64,000 nt of DNA from contig CP136068.1 in NCBI GenBank assembly GCA_032622095.1, positions 5,989,314 through 6,053,313 of the forward strand, read 5' to 3'. Origin of the DNA: Siphonodentalium dalli (Eukaryota > Mollusca > Scaphopoda > Gadilida > Siphonodentaliidae). How positions within the stretch are numbered: position 1 is the first letter of the stretch; each line of letters opens with the position of its first letter. The position numbers and the translations under genes were made by a program. Below, piece by piece: positions 1 to 10,979 of the stretch. The notes beneath the pieces were generated by a model. The model had not been told where the DNA came from, did not search any database, and saw only the letters and a program-made list of their open reading frames with translations.

Positions 1-1983
1 GCAGATTGGACAATAGGTTTCGTAGTAAACTTAGAACCATTTCAAAACTACTTGAAATCCCTGTCAAGACAAATAAAAATAGCTCGAAAAGAGTTGGACC
101 GAACAAAGTTAAAAACAATACAAACAAACGGACATGAGTCGTTTAACTTGACAGGTACAACTAAACAATTCGACGATCTCTTCGCGAGTTTCAGTGAAAA
201 CTTAGAGATACTGAACACCGAATACTTAGAAGTTGTTTCGCAATTTGTCGAATACAAAACGCTTCACGATGACTCGCTGCATAAGATTAAAAGGTCGCTG
301 CTCCCCTTCATAGGAGAAGGATTATCCTGGCTGTTTGGAACAGTCAGTGAGAGCGACCTCAATAATATTAATAATAATATTAATAAATTGGCTAATAATC
401 AACGAAAAATTGAGCACACTCTCAAAGAAAGTTTTAGCCTAATGGACGTCTCCCGGAATTACATCCGTGAAAATAGAATGAAAACTAATCAGTTGGTTGA
501 GACAGTTAAATATATTCAGCATGTACTCACTGAGGCATTCAACAAGCAATCACACAAATTAACGACATTGGAATACTACGCTAATTTGCATAATCATATT
601 GACCTAAGAATTACAGAGATAAATCAAATGATTACTGCTGCTAGATTTCATGTAGAACACATGCATACGCAAATAAGTATCTTAACTACCATACGAATTG
701 CTCCAAGTGTGGTTCGTATTAATACCTTACGACGAGTGTTATCTGACTTGGACAAACATCTTCCATATCATCTTAAATTACCATTTGATCCCAACACTGA
801 ATTGTGGAAGTATTATCAAAACTTTAAGTGTTCTACTCTGTTGACAAACAGTCGACTAATTGTACTAGTGAAAATTCCTCTGATCAACATAAGGAACAAA
901 TTTGAACTCTTTAAGATTCATTCGTTCCCATACACACCTAATAACAAATCTTTATCTTCGGATTTAAGACAAATGATTGCTGAATATCGGTTTGACCATA
1001 AACACTTAATAATAAATGCTGGTCGTACTCAATTCATAACATTACCCGATAACTCGCTCTGCTTAATGAATCCATTGCCATTCTGTCCTTTTGATGGTAT
1101 TATTCGAACGCTTTACAACGATAAACCATGCTCTATCGCATTACTCATGAATGACACGAGGTCAATAAAAGACCAGTGCATTATAGAAGTGCAACCGAGC
1201 GTTAAACTACCATATGTCAGAAATGTAAACACTGGACTCTTTGTCATTAGCTTAGCTAAACCTATAACTTTCTCGGTAATGTGTAAAGATTATGTAAGTT
1301 CTCAAGAAGTGATATTATTTCCGCCTATTGGATTATTAACTTTACAACCTACGTGCATCGCTTCTGCCCCGAATGTGAAAATTGAGAGTCACTTCTCAGG
1401 TGACAACTCTCAGCTTATAAATGCGTTTGATAACGAGATTCTTCCTAAATTTAATCTTTCCAAGTTCTACCTTTGGAAACCTGTCTTGGACAGAATTGAT
1501 CGTTTTAGGAATTTTACATTACCAATCGCATTGAAAGGTGTTACTAAAATACCTTTACATCAGTTAATTGATTCATTGGACAAACTGGAAAGCATAACAC
1601 CCCTTAATTCTGAAATTCCAAAATATGTTTATGTAATTATAATTGTGGCAATGTTAGCTTCGGTGCTTGCCCTCTGTCGTTACCGGAATAAAGTTATGTC
1701 GCTCTTATGCAAACATAAACGCCGCAATAGGCGCCATAACGTCAGATTTGGGTCACTAGGTGTACGTGAAGACGCAGGTACCTTGAACGAAGAACCAACC
1801 ACGTCTTCATCACTTACATCAGAAACTAAGCGATCAGCCGAATCGCCATCCACTCCTGTAACTATCAAACGTACCAAAATTCACCTAACTGAAAATGATA
1901 TTGCCTATTTACAGCAGCACCAACTCATGGAACTGCCAGAACTGATTACCACTGACGAAGCTTCTTCAACATCTACCTTATAA
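1..1983 (+). CDS. Envelope-like fusion glycoprotein of an LTR retroelement (5' end outside window)
   Basis: The frame is open from base 1 to a TAA at 1981-1983, so the N-terminus lies to the left. A basic K-I-K-R motif (codons at 283-294) is followed at once by a hydrophobic glycine-containing stretch (L-L-P-F-I-G-E-G-L, 298-324). This is the furin-site plus fusion-peptide layout of baculovirus F-type proteins and of the Env of errantivirus-like Gypsy elements. A long helical, N/K/E-rich region follows, then a cysteine-containing ectodomain. One membrane segment is at about 1624-1677, with a basic stop-transfer and a Ser/Thr-rich tail of about 100 residues. The family role is membrane fusion by the element's particle; whether this copy does that is unknown. 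The frame has no stop inside the window, unlike the LINE and Gypsy frames further right. Its immediate neighbour is the SGNH ORF at 1988. Assignment rests on motif order, not on an alignment. Confidence 0.72.
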   Translation, partial: ADWTIGFVVNLEPFQNYLKSLSRQIKIARKELDRTKLKTIQTNGHESFNLTGTTKQFDDLFASFSENLEILNTEYLEVVSQFVEYKTLHDDSLHKIKRSLLPFIGEGLSWLFGTVSESDLNNINNNINKLANNQRKIEHTLKESFSLMDVSRNYIRENRMKTNQLVETVKYIQHVLTEAFNKQSHKLTTLEYYANLHNHIDLRITEINQMITAARFHVEHMHTQISILTTIRIAPSVVRINTLRRVLSDLDKHLPYHLKLPFDPNTELWKYYQNFKCSTLLTNSRLIVLVKIPLINIRNKFELFKIHSFPYTPNNKSLSSDLRQMIAEYRFDHKHLIINAGRTQFITLPDNSLCLMNPLPFCPFDGIIRTLYNDKPCSIALLMNDTRSIKDQCIIEVQPSVKLPYVRNVNTGLFVISLAKPITFSVMCKDYVSSQEVILFPPIGLLTLQPTCIASAPNVKIESHFSGDNSQLINAFDNEILPKFNLSKFYLWKPVLDRIDRFRNFTLPIALKGVTKIPLHQLIDSLDKLESITPLNSEIPKYVYVIIIVAMLASVLALCRYRNKVMSLLCKHKRRNRRHNVRFGSLGVREDAGTLNEEPTTSSSLTSETKRSAESPSTPVTIKRTKIHLTENDIAYLQQHQLMELPELITTDEASSTSTL

Positions 1984-1987
1984 GAAA

Positions 1988-2626
1988 ATGTCCAAAAGCA
2001 ACGTTGTCATCTTCGGATCCAGACATATTCAACAACTGGCTCAACATTTACTATCAACGGAGAAGAAGATGACGCTATATCCCAACAACTTCCGCAGAGC
2101 ATTGGATTTAGTCGACCCCAATATTACAGTAACTATGTATGGTATTAGTGGATTGCGACTCCACGACCTACAAACATCAACCATCAGCCAACTACAACAA
2201 CTACGTCCGTCCATAATAATAATAATGTGTGGAGGCAATGACCTCTCCTCTAGGTCAGTAGAAGATACATACTACGACCTAACCCAACTAATTCACAAAC
2301 TACAAGACCCAACACCTACCAAAATAATTGTCTGCGAGCTACTTCAGAGAAGAAAAGTCCGACTTCCAGGTCCAGAAAAGAAGACCAGTACTCGCAGTAT
2401 CGATGTCAATCAATATAATGACCGTGTGAGTCAATTAAACCAATTACTTCGGAGCGGGTTACATAAAAATTACCCAGCAGCATATTACTGGCCGCTTCGA
2501 AGACTATCCACCTTCGTTGAGGAATCAGCCTTGAATCGTGATAAAGTTCACCTCAACGAAGAAGGAAATATCCGACTATCCCGGAATATAAAACATGCGA
2601 TTGTGTTCGCATTAACACATTCATAA
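1988..2626 (+). CDS. SGNH/GDSL-like hydrolase ORF carried by the LTR retroelement
   Basis: A 212-codon ORF starts with ATG four bases after the envelope stop, so both are probably read from one transcript. It has the SGNH block order: an N-terminal beta-strand block VVIFGSRHI, a C-G-G-N-D-L block III (about 2227-2244), and a D-K-V-H-L block V (about 2540-2554) followed by N-E-E-G. Known family members are esterases or lipases. The usual G-D-S of block I reads G-S-R here, so the nucleophile position is displaced or lost and catalysis is uncertain. No signal peptide is evident. SGNH-type ORFs are known as captured extra genes in some LTR retrotransposons (bdelloid rotifers) and as domains in CR1/L2-type LINE ORF1 proteins. 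The frame is intact. Confidence 0.72.
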   Translation: MSKSNVVIFGSRHIQQLAQHLLSTEKKMTLYPNNFRRALDLVDPNITVTMYGISGLRLHDLQTSTISQLQQLRPSIIIIMCGGNDLSSRSVEDTYYDLTQLIHKLQDPTPTKIIVCELLQRRKVRLPGPEKKTSTRSIDVNQYNDRVSQLNQLLRSGLHKNYPAAYYWPLRRLSTFVEESALNRDKVHLNEEGNIRLSRNIKHAIVFALTHS

Positions 2627-2778
2627 CCATTAGAACCGCTGGATTGGATCAAGAATTTAACCACTTGCGCTTGGGGATTCTTGAGTACGTAGTCACGTAC
2701 GTCTCCGCCAAGACCTGTGCTTGGACTTGCATCCGGTTCAGCTGAATCATGTTCATTACAGAAGAGGATTAGATGAAG

Positions 2779-2918
2779 AGTATATACAATAAATATATGA
2801 CATTCCCTGAATATGATGTCAAGAAAGCAACAAGTGTATATAAAATAAATATATGACATTCCCTGAATATGATGTCAAGAAAGCAACAAGTGTATATAAA
2901 ATAAATATATGACATTCC
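2779..2918. repeat. 56-bp tandem repeat downstream of the SGNH ORF
   Basis: The sequence AAATATATGACATTCC recurs at 2791, 2847 and 2903, a period of exactly 56 bp. The first two units are almost identical and the third diverges after about 20 bases. Each unit contains an AATAAA, so the array offers several polyadenylation-like signals to the retroelement transcript. Confidence 0.85.
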
Positions 2919-2968
2919 AAGAAGACGATGTAAAAAAGAAACCTCATGATTTAAAACACGAACTTATT

Positions 2969-3599
2969 GTGATGTGATATAATTCCAAATACGGTATTGT
3001 ATACCCTGATATTATGTGCATGCTCAAATTAATTCGTCGCATGCCATAGGATTATATAAAGACCACGGTCTAAGGCTAAAAATTAATCAGATATAATAAG
3101 TAGATTAGCTCATTATAGCTGGATACGTGAGATAGGTAGTATCGTAGTTGTTCCATAAATTATAACAGACTTTAAAGTCTTCAACATATAAACACAACTT
3201 ATGGTTTACTTTTGAATCAGGCTATTAAGCCATTTAGATGTTCTGCACAGACAGATTTTTAATGGAGTAAAAATCAAAACGTTTCCATACATCTAAACCC
3301 TGCTAACATGCAGAGGTCATATCCTCTTTTCAACAAGCAGGTACACATATGTGTTCTCATTTAACTATAGTTAACTCTGCTTAGTATCTGGATAGAGATG
3401 TACTACTCACGTATCCTGCCCATATTTTCCTTTTACAGAAATTGAAAAGCATATAAATATATATTAACAATAGTAGTCTTGCCTTAGACCTTGGCCGTCA
3501 TTGTGCTCAGTCTGTCCTTCAATGGCAACCAGAAAGGTTGCCTTTTCACTAAAGGATAACAAATCCTAATAATAATAATAACTTAAACTTAAACTAACA
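2969..3599 (+). other. Candidate 3' LTR of the envelope-bearing retroelement
   Basis: This position follows the last ORF of the element, where a 3' LTR is expected. A TATA-like TATATAAAG lies at 3053-3061. TGTGATGTG at 2969 and CTAACA ending at 3599 could be TG...CA termini. The 5' LTR is outside the window, so no pairwise check is possible, and no convincing polypurine tract precedes 2969. The boundaries are guesses. Confidence 0.25.
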
Positions 3600-3635
3600 G
3601 TGTGCCATCTTTCTGTTAACGATTCCTGCTAGGAT

Positions 3636-3661
3636 GATTTCGCATCAGCCTATGCGAAATC
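3636..3661. repeat. Perfect 10-bp stem hairpin
   Basis: GATTTCGCAT at 3636-3645 is exactly complementary to ATGCGAAATC at 3652-3661 with a 6-base loop. No gene is adjacent. It could be part of the retroelement's downstream region or of an unrelated repeat. Confidence 0.6.
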
Positions 3662-5475
3662 CTCTTGGTTTGGGAGGTATGTAACAGAACGATGTGCGCC
3701 CCTGCCAGATCACGCCCCTGTAAACTATTGCATCAGTTCCAACTATTACGATGCATGAATAACAGGCGTGGGATTGTTAGTCGGACAGCCGTACTTAGCA
3801 CGATGACGAGATCACGCGATGCTGATTCTAGCTAGTTCTCAGGAAGGTTCCCAGTCGAACCAGTGCAGAGGTCTAAAAGTTATTAGTTGTTTTGGTACAC
3901 TGCACTGGTCATGATATACGAAAGCTATACTAAAGCTAACTTTAGTGACGAGCCGTTGACAACTAGTTGTCAAGCCTGGCCAGTAACATCGTCACATGAT
4001 TTTGAAAAGTAGGTTACCACTTTTACATATAAGCACTGAGGTTTTACCCATCAGTGTTCAGTTGACTGAGTCCTCCTATGAGTACCGCCCTGGGAAAGAC
4101 TTACTGATCCAGAAGAGCCTGAGAATGCTAGCATCAGCTGACCTATCTTGAGAAGCGAAATTATGCTCTAGAAATAAACAGATATCTACGGTTCCATGAG
4201 TTGTCGTCATACCAGAAATAATACACAACGTGAAGTCCGGTCGGAACGTCGTATCTCCAACGTACGGGGTTCTGCCACAAAATCCAAGATGGCTGTCAGC
4301 CGCCATGTTTTTTGGCCAATGACCCAAAATGACCTGTTCCCATCTACATGTCAATGTCAACATTCATGACAAATTTGATAAAGATCAGACCAAAGGTACG
4401 ACCTGTAGCCCGCGCCAAAGGAAATTGTTGACGGACACACACACGCACACATGGACGTCGTTGAGCTAATAATGAATATGTGATGTGTCGCTTTTAATGA
4501 ATTGGCAATGAAAGCAGTACGGAAAGGGTCACTGCGGTGGAGTTACGATACATGCCGTTAGGTTATGATACACGGTCTACAGCCCTACAGGTATTAGCGG
4601 GTTGTCACACCAGACGTTGAAGAAAATTATGATATATGTCCATGAGGATCTTTTTGAAGATTGGGTAAGTGTTGGCGCTGGGTATAGCTGTTAAAACAGT
4701 CACATCCGTTAAAACCGCCATAAACAGAATTAATATTATAAACAAATCTTGTTCTTATACCAATCATAAATACATGTATCACATTAATTTCAGCATGTTG
4801 TTATGTTAGTACTTTGTGTTACATTGTATGTAAGCAAACGTCATCTTATGTAAACAAACAGTGCATCTACATGTATGTAAAGAGTATGCGATAAGCAAAA
4901 CACTCAACACCGAGTAGACCCCCACTGCATATACATGTATATGAATTTTTTTTAGAAATACCACCGTTATTTCACGCCTTTAGATTAGGCTAATTTGTGG
5001 ACATTTTGGGGGACAGAGGTGATAGGTTTGAGTGAGGGGGGGGGGGTACCCCCTTGTGACTATTGGGGGTACTTTTTAAAGTAAACCTAAAATGGGGGCT
5101 GTCTGGTTGTTCTGAAGCATATGAAAGGTGAAAGAAATGAACCAATGGCCCCCATATCATTTCCTGGCAACTTGGGCTTATATCAGCATTCAGCAAGTTA
5201 TGTTACATGTACCCTTATATTTTCAAGTTTTGTAGGTCACAATTTATTGAATATTGGGAATATTGGATCATTTGACATCAACAAAGCCATTTTATAGATG
5301 TACGGTGCTTGAAAGTTCACCAAGCAGTTCACCAACACACTGATCATGGGTATTTCCAATTAAAATTTAATTTAATCCAAGTTAAATCGCATAATCAAAG
5401 TAATTAATGGCTGAACATCACCAACTTCAACTGTGGAATCTGACCCAATGCCTCCCATACAGAGAGGCCTAAGCT
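3662..5475. other. Gene-free stretch with one dispersed repeat copy
   Basis: No supported gene. About 4265-4475 is a single copy of the repeat that forms the array at 10.98-12.5 kb: it has CCAAGATGGC, GTTTTTTGGCC, the block GACCTGTAGCCCG and an ACACAC-rich tail ending GAGCTAA. The rest contains short ACATGTA-type runs and no readable exon. Confidence 0.5.
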
Positions 5476-5531
5476 GAATGAGGTTCCCAGAGGGTGAATT
5501 TGGTGATGCTAGCCCTCTGGGGACCTCATTC
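5476..5531. repeat. Imperfect palindrome, family copy 1
   Basis: GAATGAGGTTCCCAGAGGG pairs with CCCTCTGGGGACCTCATTC across a short centre. Related palindromes with the same arms occur at 25919-26008 and 26764-26825 and a half copy at about 26469, so this is a dispersed foldback family. Confidence 0.7.
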
Positions 5532-7214
5532 CGCAAATGTCAGCCACACTAAATTCAGGCTTGGGGACCGCCCACCTCTAGTTCTATTGAGAATCATATA
5601 TTAACCCTTCATTTACTAAATGCTTATTGACAAGTAGATGTTGTGGGAAGTGTTCAGATAAAGTCGTTTGTTGAACTTTTCTGAACATTTCCAACCAATT
5701 AATAGATATCCTTCTACACATGTACATGTATGTATTATCTGTTAGTCTGTTGTCATCTGCTTGCATTTCCTGAACACCCCTCTGAATGAATAATAGATCA
5801 TTCAAATAAATTCTGTTTTACTTGGTGGGAGAATCCATTTAGTAAAGAAAGGGTTATATAAAATTTTCGCTACGATAAGGCAGCAATGATTCATAGCCCC
5901 TACAATTCAGTAGAATCATGAACTTATTTACAACATACCGCATTACCGGTATAGCCATTTAATAAGCTAAATCTCCGATTTTGGTGTTGAATGGGTCACC
6001 ATGAATCACTCTCAACCTAATCAATCACCACGGTGTTTTGCTTATCGCTCACTATTTACATGCTGTATATATACAAACGCTCCGCTCACACAAAGTGTTT
6101 TGCGGAAAATAACGCATTCTTAATATGATCATTATTCTACATGTATACTATTAGGATATTATTGAGGAAACTTTCATAATTTGGTAACTGTTATTTCTAA
6201 ATTAATACTTATTACATGTACATATGTACATGTACACATACCGGTACATGTATACCGGCAGACTTTCATTTTTAGAAAATGTAGGCGCGCAGAGTCCCGC
6301 TCGCTGGGTTTTGGCCAGGCGCGCGGTTTCTATCAAGATAAAATAAACAGCGGAAATACATTCATAAATGCCGAGTAAATTGAATTTGTTTACTCACGAT
6401 CGATGTCCAGTGAATCTCTTTGATGGTTTAACACTGCTTAATCCGCTATCCATAAGCACAAGTGAATGTTACACACTATTCTACATGCTCCTATATTAAA
6501 TATAATTCATAATAATTAATAAGGAATCAATTTAATACTCAGATTCCAAGCTGACAGAATAAATATCAACATCTCCCGGCCACGTGGTCTCGATTTGATT
6601 TTCGAGGAATTTATGTGACGTCATAAGCCATACCGGTACATAGAAATGTATTTTTAGCTTCGAATCATTCAGTCTCAGACAGATAGTGCATTTGACACGT
6701 CACAGTCACACCGTGTGACCTCGTCTGGGTAGACACTGATAATAGCGTTATCAGGTTCGCTCTCTGTATTTGGCCTAGGTGCGCAATCGATCGCTCGCTG
6801 GTTTTCAGTTTTAGCCGTGCGATGGTGCGAAAGAGCGATCGCGCGCCTCAAAAATTAAAGTCTGTACCGGTACACTTAGCTGATGTGCCTGACTTCATCC
6901 GGCTCTTTAGGGAACAACGTTGCCAACCGGTATACATGTACAATGTATGAGTATATATCGAGGTCACAGTCAAGGACACAGTCGCATATGAAATTGGACC
7001 CACCCATATAGTTCCCGGGATCAAAGTAGGCCTTTGGTACATTAATACCAAATTTTAGTCCGATCAGTCGTGGAGTTTTCAAGTCTATAACACACAGAGA
7101 CAGAAGTTCTATGTACCTACATGTACATGTATATGAGCGAGGTCATGGTCAAGGACATGGTCACTCATGAAATTGGACCCGTCCATTTCCGGGATCAAAG
7201 TAGACATACAATAC
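5532..7214. other. Gene-free stretch
   Basis: No supported gene. The open frames here are short and interrupted. The block at about 6041-6076 (CGGTGTTTTGCTTATCGC) is an inverted partial match to about 4888-4912, so these may be ends of a degraded element. Confidence 0.4.
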
Positions 7215-7515
7215 ATGTACCCCGCTGGACAAAACAAGTATCCATTGGCACCGCAGTGTATTTGCTGTTCGGCTGCGGTGTCAGAGTTTGTAACTGCAGT
7301 TGAGCACCGCAGCCGAACGGCAAGTACATTGCGGCCAAACGGCAAGTTCACTGCGGCCGAAAGGCAACTACCCTCACGGTCGAATGGCATGTACACCGTG
7401 GTTAGATTTCTGGTTTGTATTGTCTTTTTTCACGACCCAACTGTTAGCCGGTGGCGCCGCGGTGTAGTTGCATTTCAGCTGCGGTGGCAATGCTAACCGC
7501 ACCGCAGTTAAGTGG
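7215..7515. repeat. GC-rich composite dispersed repeat (inverted copy at 19.1 kb)
   Basis: It begins with a ...GCTGGACAAAACAAG block, followed by several direct units of the type GCGGCCGAACGGCAAGT. It ends in the block CACCGTGGTTAGATTTCTGG. The same blocks occur in reverse order and opposite strand at about 19105-19335. The second half (7440-7510) matches, inverted, the units at 7980-8080 and 17755-17860. GC content is clearly above the surroundings. No coding function is supported. Confidence 0.7.
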
Positions 7516-7519
7516 TCCC

Positions 7520-7850
7520 ACACACAGACAGAATTTCCGAAAAACAACCGATGAACAAATGACCGATGATGAAAAACAACTAACGAAAAAACACACCGGC
7601 TGACAAATGGTGGCAAATGACAGATAAATGGCGAGGATGACGATGGCAAATGGCAACAAACAACAACGAAGAAAAATACCGACTGATAACAAAAAATGAC
7701 TGATGACGAAAAACAAATGGCCAACGACTAACACGATGTCGAACAATCGATGACGAAAAATTACTGATGACGAAAAACAAACAGCCAAAGATGAACACGA
7801 TGTCGAATGATCGATGACGAAAAATGTCTTGATGACAAACACATCGACCC
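7520..7850. repeat. Degenerate GATGACGAAAAAC minisatellite
   Basis: Variants of GATGACGAAAAACAA and CACGATGTCGAA recur through this stretch with irregular spacing. A related degenerate stretch is at about 8090-8260. The long minus-strand open frames over it are a by-product of the repeat, which encodes low-complexity F/V/S/C-rich peptides. Confidence 0.65.
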
Positions 7851-7949
7851 AGGCCTGCAGGTTTCAAAATTATGTGTAACCTACAGTACATGTATTTTTT
7901 TTTCGCCTGGTTTGTGCTTTGGTAATCCTAGTCCAAATCTACGGGATAT

Positions 7950-8085
7950 AATGTACCCTGCTGGACAAAACAAGTTTCCAGTTGACCACGGTGCAGTTAG
8001 CATTGCCACTGCGGCCGAAATGCACTATATTGTACACCGCGGCTCCACCGGCTAACTACATTTGGGCTGCGGTGTACTTGCCACA
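7950..8085. repeat. Dispersed repeat unit (copy also at 17735-17880)
   Basis: It starts TACCCTGCTGGACAAAACAAG and includes CACCGCGGCTCCACCGGCTAA. It matches 17739-17870 closely in the same orientation. It is related to the GC-rich composite at 7215-7515. Confidence 0.7.
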
Positions 8086-8260
8086 AAAACCACGACTGAT
8101 CACAAATGAACAAAGGATGAAAACAAACGACCAACAATAAACACGACGACAAACTACCAAGGACGAAAAACGACAACCAAACACGAATGACGACAAACCC
8201 ACTGACTGAGACACTGATGACCAACGAATGACCACGACAAATTGTCAAATGATCAAAAAT

Positions 8261-9524
8261 GATTAAATGAAATAATAATCAAAATTTAATTGTTAATTTA
8301 AAGCAAACAGACCTACCTTTAAAAAAATCTTGGATTTGGAGAAAAATGCCTCCAGGAGCACGCATTGTGCTGTTGTGTTCACAACTCCACAAGAATCCTC
8401 ATCAGATATCAATTCCTTGAACTTAAGTTGAAGTTGAAGATGGTAACTATGAAACATACTACAATTTTAGTATCACAATTTACACGTAACACAGAATTCG
8501 TTCTTTCATTTTTTTTATCTTTCTTTGAACTTCGAACTTTTTGGTTGATTGAATGATTCTGGAATCTTGATCATTGTTGTCTGTAACAGTTTACAGTGAA
8601 GCCTAACGCAGTAACTGTCGATTGTCACGAAATCAAGCGATTAATTAATCTACGTACACTCGTACATTTGTGAAAATTGTTTGCCATGAAGCGAATGTGA
8701 AGGCCTTATCGGTCTATGGGATATACGGAAGTAATTTCCGATCAAGTAACTGCCGTAAGCCGGATGACACTGACAGGACGGTCGCTTGACGGGGGGTAAT
8801 TAATTATTATGCTAGGTGATATACCAATGATTTTTATCAGATGAAAAGGCTGTAATTAATCCTCAGAAAGAACTGAATAGGCTAAACTTGAAAGTCGGGT
8901 ACATTCTAGAATCTGGGAATGAATTTGATCAGTTGTTGTTGTTGTCTGCATATTCCTGCGTTATATCGGAGCACCCTGTAGTTTCTGCTGGATTCTGCGC
9001 AGTCACCACCCGGAAGTCACGTGTTAAATTCACAAATAAACGTACACGGTAATTTCTCTCATGGTATATAGAAATATATAAAAATTATATGACGTCATAA
9101 TTCACATGCATTTAGGTATAAACACCCACTGGGGTGGTTGCTATAAGACAGGGAACGCTCAATGTTGCCTATATTTAGAGCGAAAATAAAGTAATAATGG
9201 GGCACTTCTCTCAGTCTAACACAAGGTCATAACTCTGGCAAAGGGCCATAACTCCGAAAAGAGTGCAGACAAAACTTGCACTGTGAAGGACGGGGTCAAA
9301 CGAAGGTCTCCACTATATACCTCCGAACCCTCCGAATCCTCAATCACAAATTTCCAAGCCAAAGAATGGTTGTAACTGGCAAATATGAAACTGGTATGTG
9401 GGGATCCTTTCCACCACCAAACTATGCTCAACATACAAGAACACCCTATAATTAACACCCCGAGTTACAAGCTTAAATATTCTTTCGGACACAAATTTCT
9501 AACTCAAACAAGGGCCGTAACTCT
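8261..9524. other. Gene-free stretch
   Basis: No supported gene. About 9216-9500 is low-divergence dispersed repeat of the 'gggccataactc' type, also seen at 10660-10830, 13100-13200, 26130-26360 and 27460-27680. Confidence 0.4.
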
Positions 9525-9690
9525 TGTAAACATTAGAGGTGTGACTGTCCCAATGGGACTAAGGATACCCCCCTTTTTAAAACAATAAGATGGTTCTCAT
9601 ATCAGTAAACATTTAGTTAAAATAATAAAATAACAGATTCCCATTGCAGGTACAAAACCCTAACCCCAATCATAAAACCTATTGAGCAAA
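9525..9690. repeat. Dispersed repeat, uninterrupted copy
   Basis: From GGTGTGACTGTCCCAATGGG through ACCCTAACCCCAAT to AAACCTATTGA it matches 28864-29009 plus 29380-29398. The second copy is split by the MITE-like insert at 29010-29379, so this copy acts as the empty site. Confidence 0.75.
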
Positions 9691-10979
9691 TGAGAGGCCG
9701 ATCATGATCGGCAGATGTTAACCTATTCCTTGGCGATAGTAAATTACTATGATCGGAAACATAAATGAGAGTGTTGATGTTGATTTATAGAGTATACTGT
9801 TATGTACTATTATAGACCATACATGTACATAACACAACATATAGGAATGTATGGGTCACTCACATTTACATGTACCTTATGTAAGAGAATGCACTGGAAC
9901 AGGATCTGTAATGCGCTGCACCACCCCAGCCTTGGGTTAAATGTGAAAAGGTGACCATGGAATACTTGGTCAAGAGATTCCAATTTAAGTTTACAATGTA
10001 TCATATTCTACCAACAACCGCCATCAAATTAAGATACCTCACTGCTGACCCATTGGTAATATGGTATGAATTATTTATACACCAAAGCGGTCAACAAATC
10101 ACAGGCATAGTTTATGCTGAAGACTGGTATCACTATTAAACAAATAACATTTACATTTTTTGTATAATAACATCAGACCATCTGTAGAGTGATGATATAG
10201 TCTACACGTGATGTGAATTGTTGAAACTGTTTTTTATAAATTAGATACAATAACTTTCTTTATCTACACATTGGCATAAGAGACATCAGAAAATAATATA
10301 GCCATATTGTATTAATGGCTACAGTAGTCCAAAGGCATGGGATGGAATTGGTGATTTGGGTTTAATGTCGCTCAAAACAAATTTACCAGTACACAACACA
10401 ATACATGTATTTTGTTCCGATTTAAACAAAATTCGATGTGCTGACTCGGGTACCCTTGGCAGAGTTATAATGGTGTTAGTTTTTAAAATTTTGGTAACTT
10501 TGGAGAAAAAAAATTTGTTTAATTATTTAAACAAAATATTATTTTGTTTTATTTATTTATTTATTGATTATTTTTGTGGGTTTTTTTGGGATAAATTGAG
10601 CAAGGAATTCAATTTAAGAAATTTTGTTTTGTTTTTTAATATAGAGTGAATATTTTTTAGAAAAAGGGCCATAACTCAGTTAAAAATAGTCGCATCAAAC
10701 CCATATTCGAACTTGATCTGTCTTTTGGGTTCAGACATTCATATGTAAAATTCCGATCAGATAGAAAATGTTTGAGTTATCGCACCATGCATAAATGTCC
10801 ATGGACACACAGACAGAAGACGAGTGGTCACTATCTTTATCATACTATGCTATGGCTAAATATAATAAAAGTGACAATGACACTGCAGCTCAACTTGGAA
10901 AGGGAATAATTTCATGTGTTATGTCATAATGTCAATGGAGTGATTAGGAATGTGGAAAGTTGAAAGGCCTAGTTATGCA
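9691..10979. other. Gene-free stretch
   Basis: No supported gene. The ORF at 10356-10649 is very T-rich, F/L/N-biased and has no recognisable domain. 10660-10840 is a 'gggccataactc'-type dispersed repeat. Confidence 0.4.

Noticed and set aside
7374-7891. Three overlapping minus-strand ORFs of 103-132 codons
   Set aside because: They lie on the GATGACGAAAAAC minisatellite, which leaves several frames open; the peptides are low-complexity F/V/S/C.
10356-10649. 97-codon ORF, hydrophobic F/L/N-rich
   Set aside because: Sequence is T-rich homopolymer-like; no domain, no splice or promoter context.
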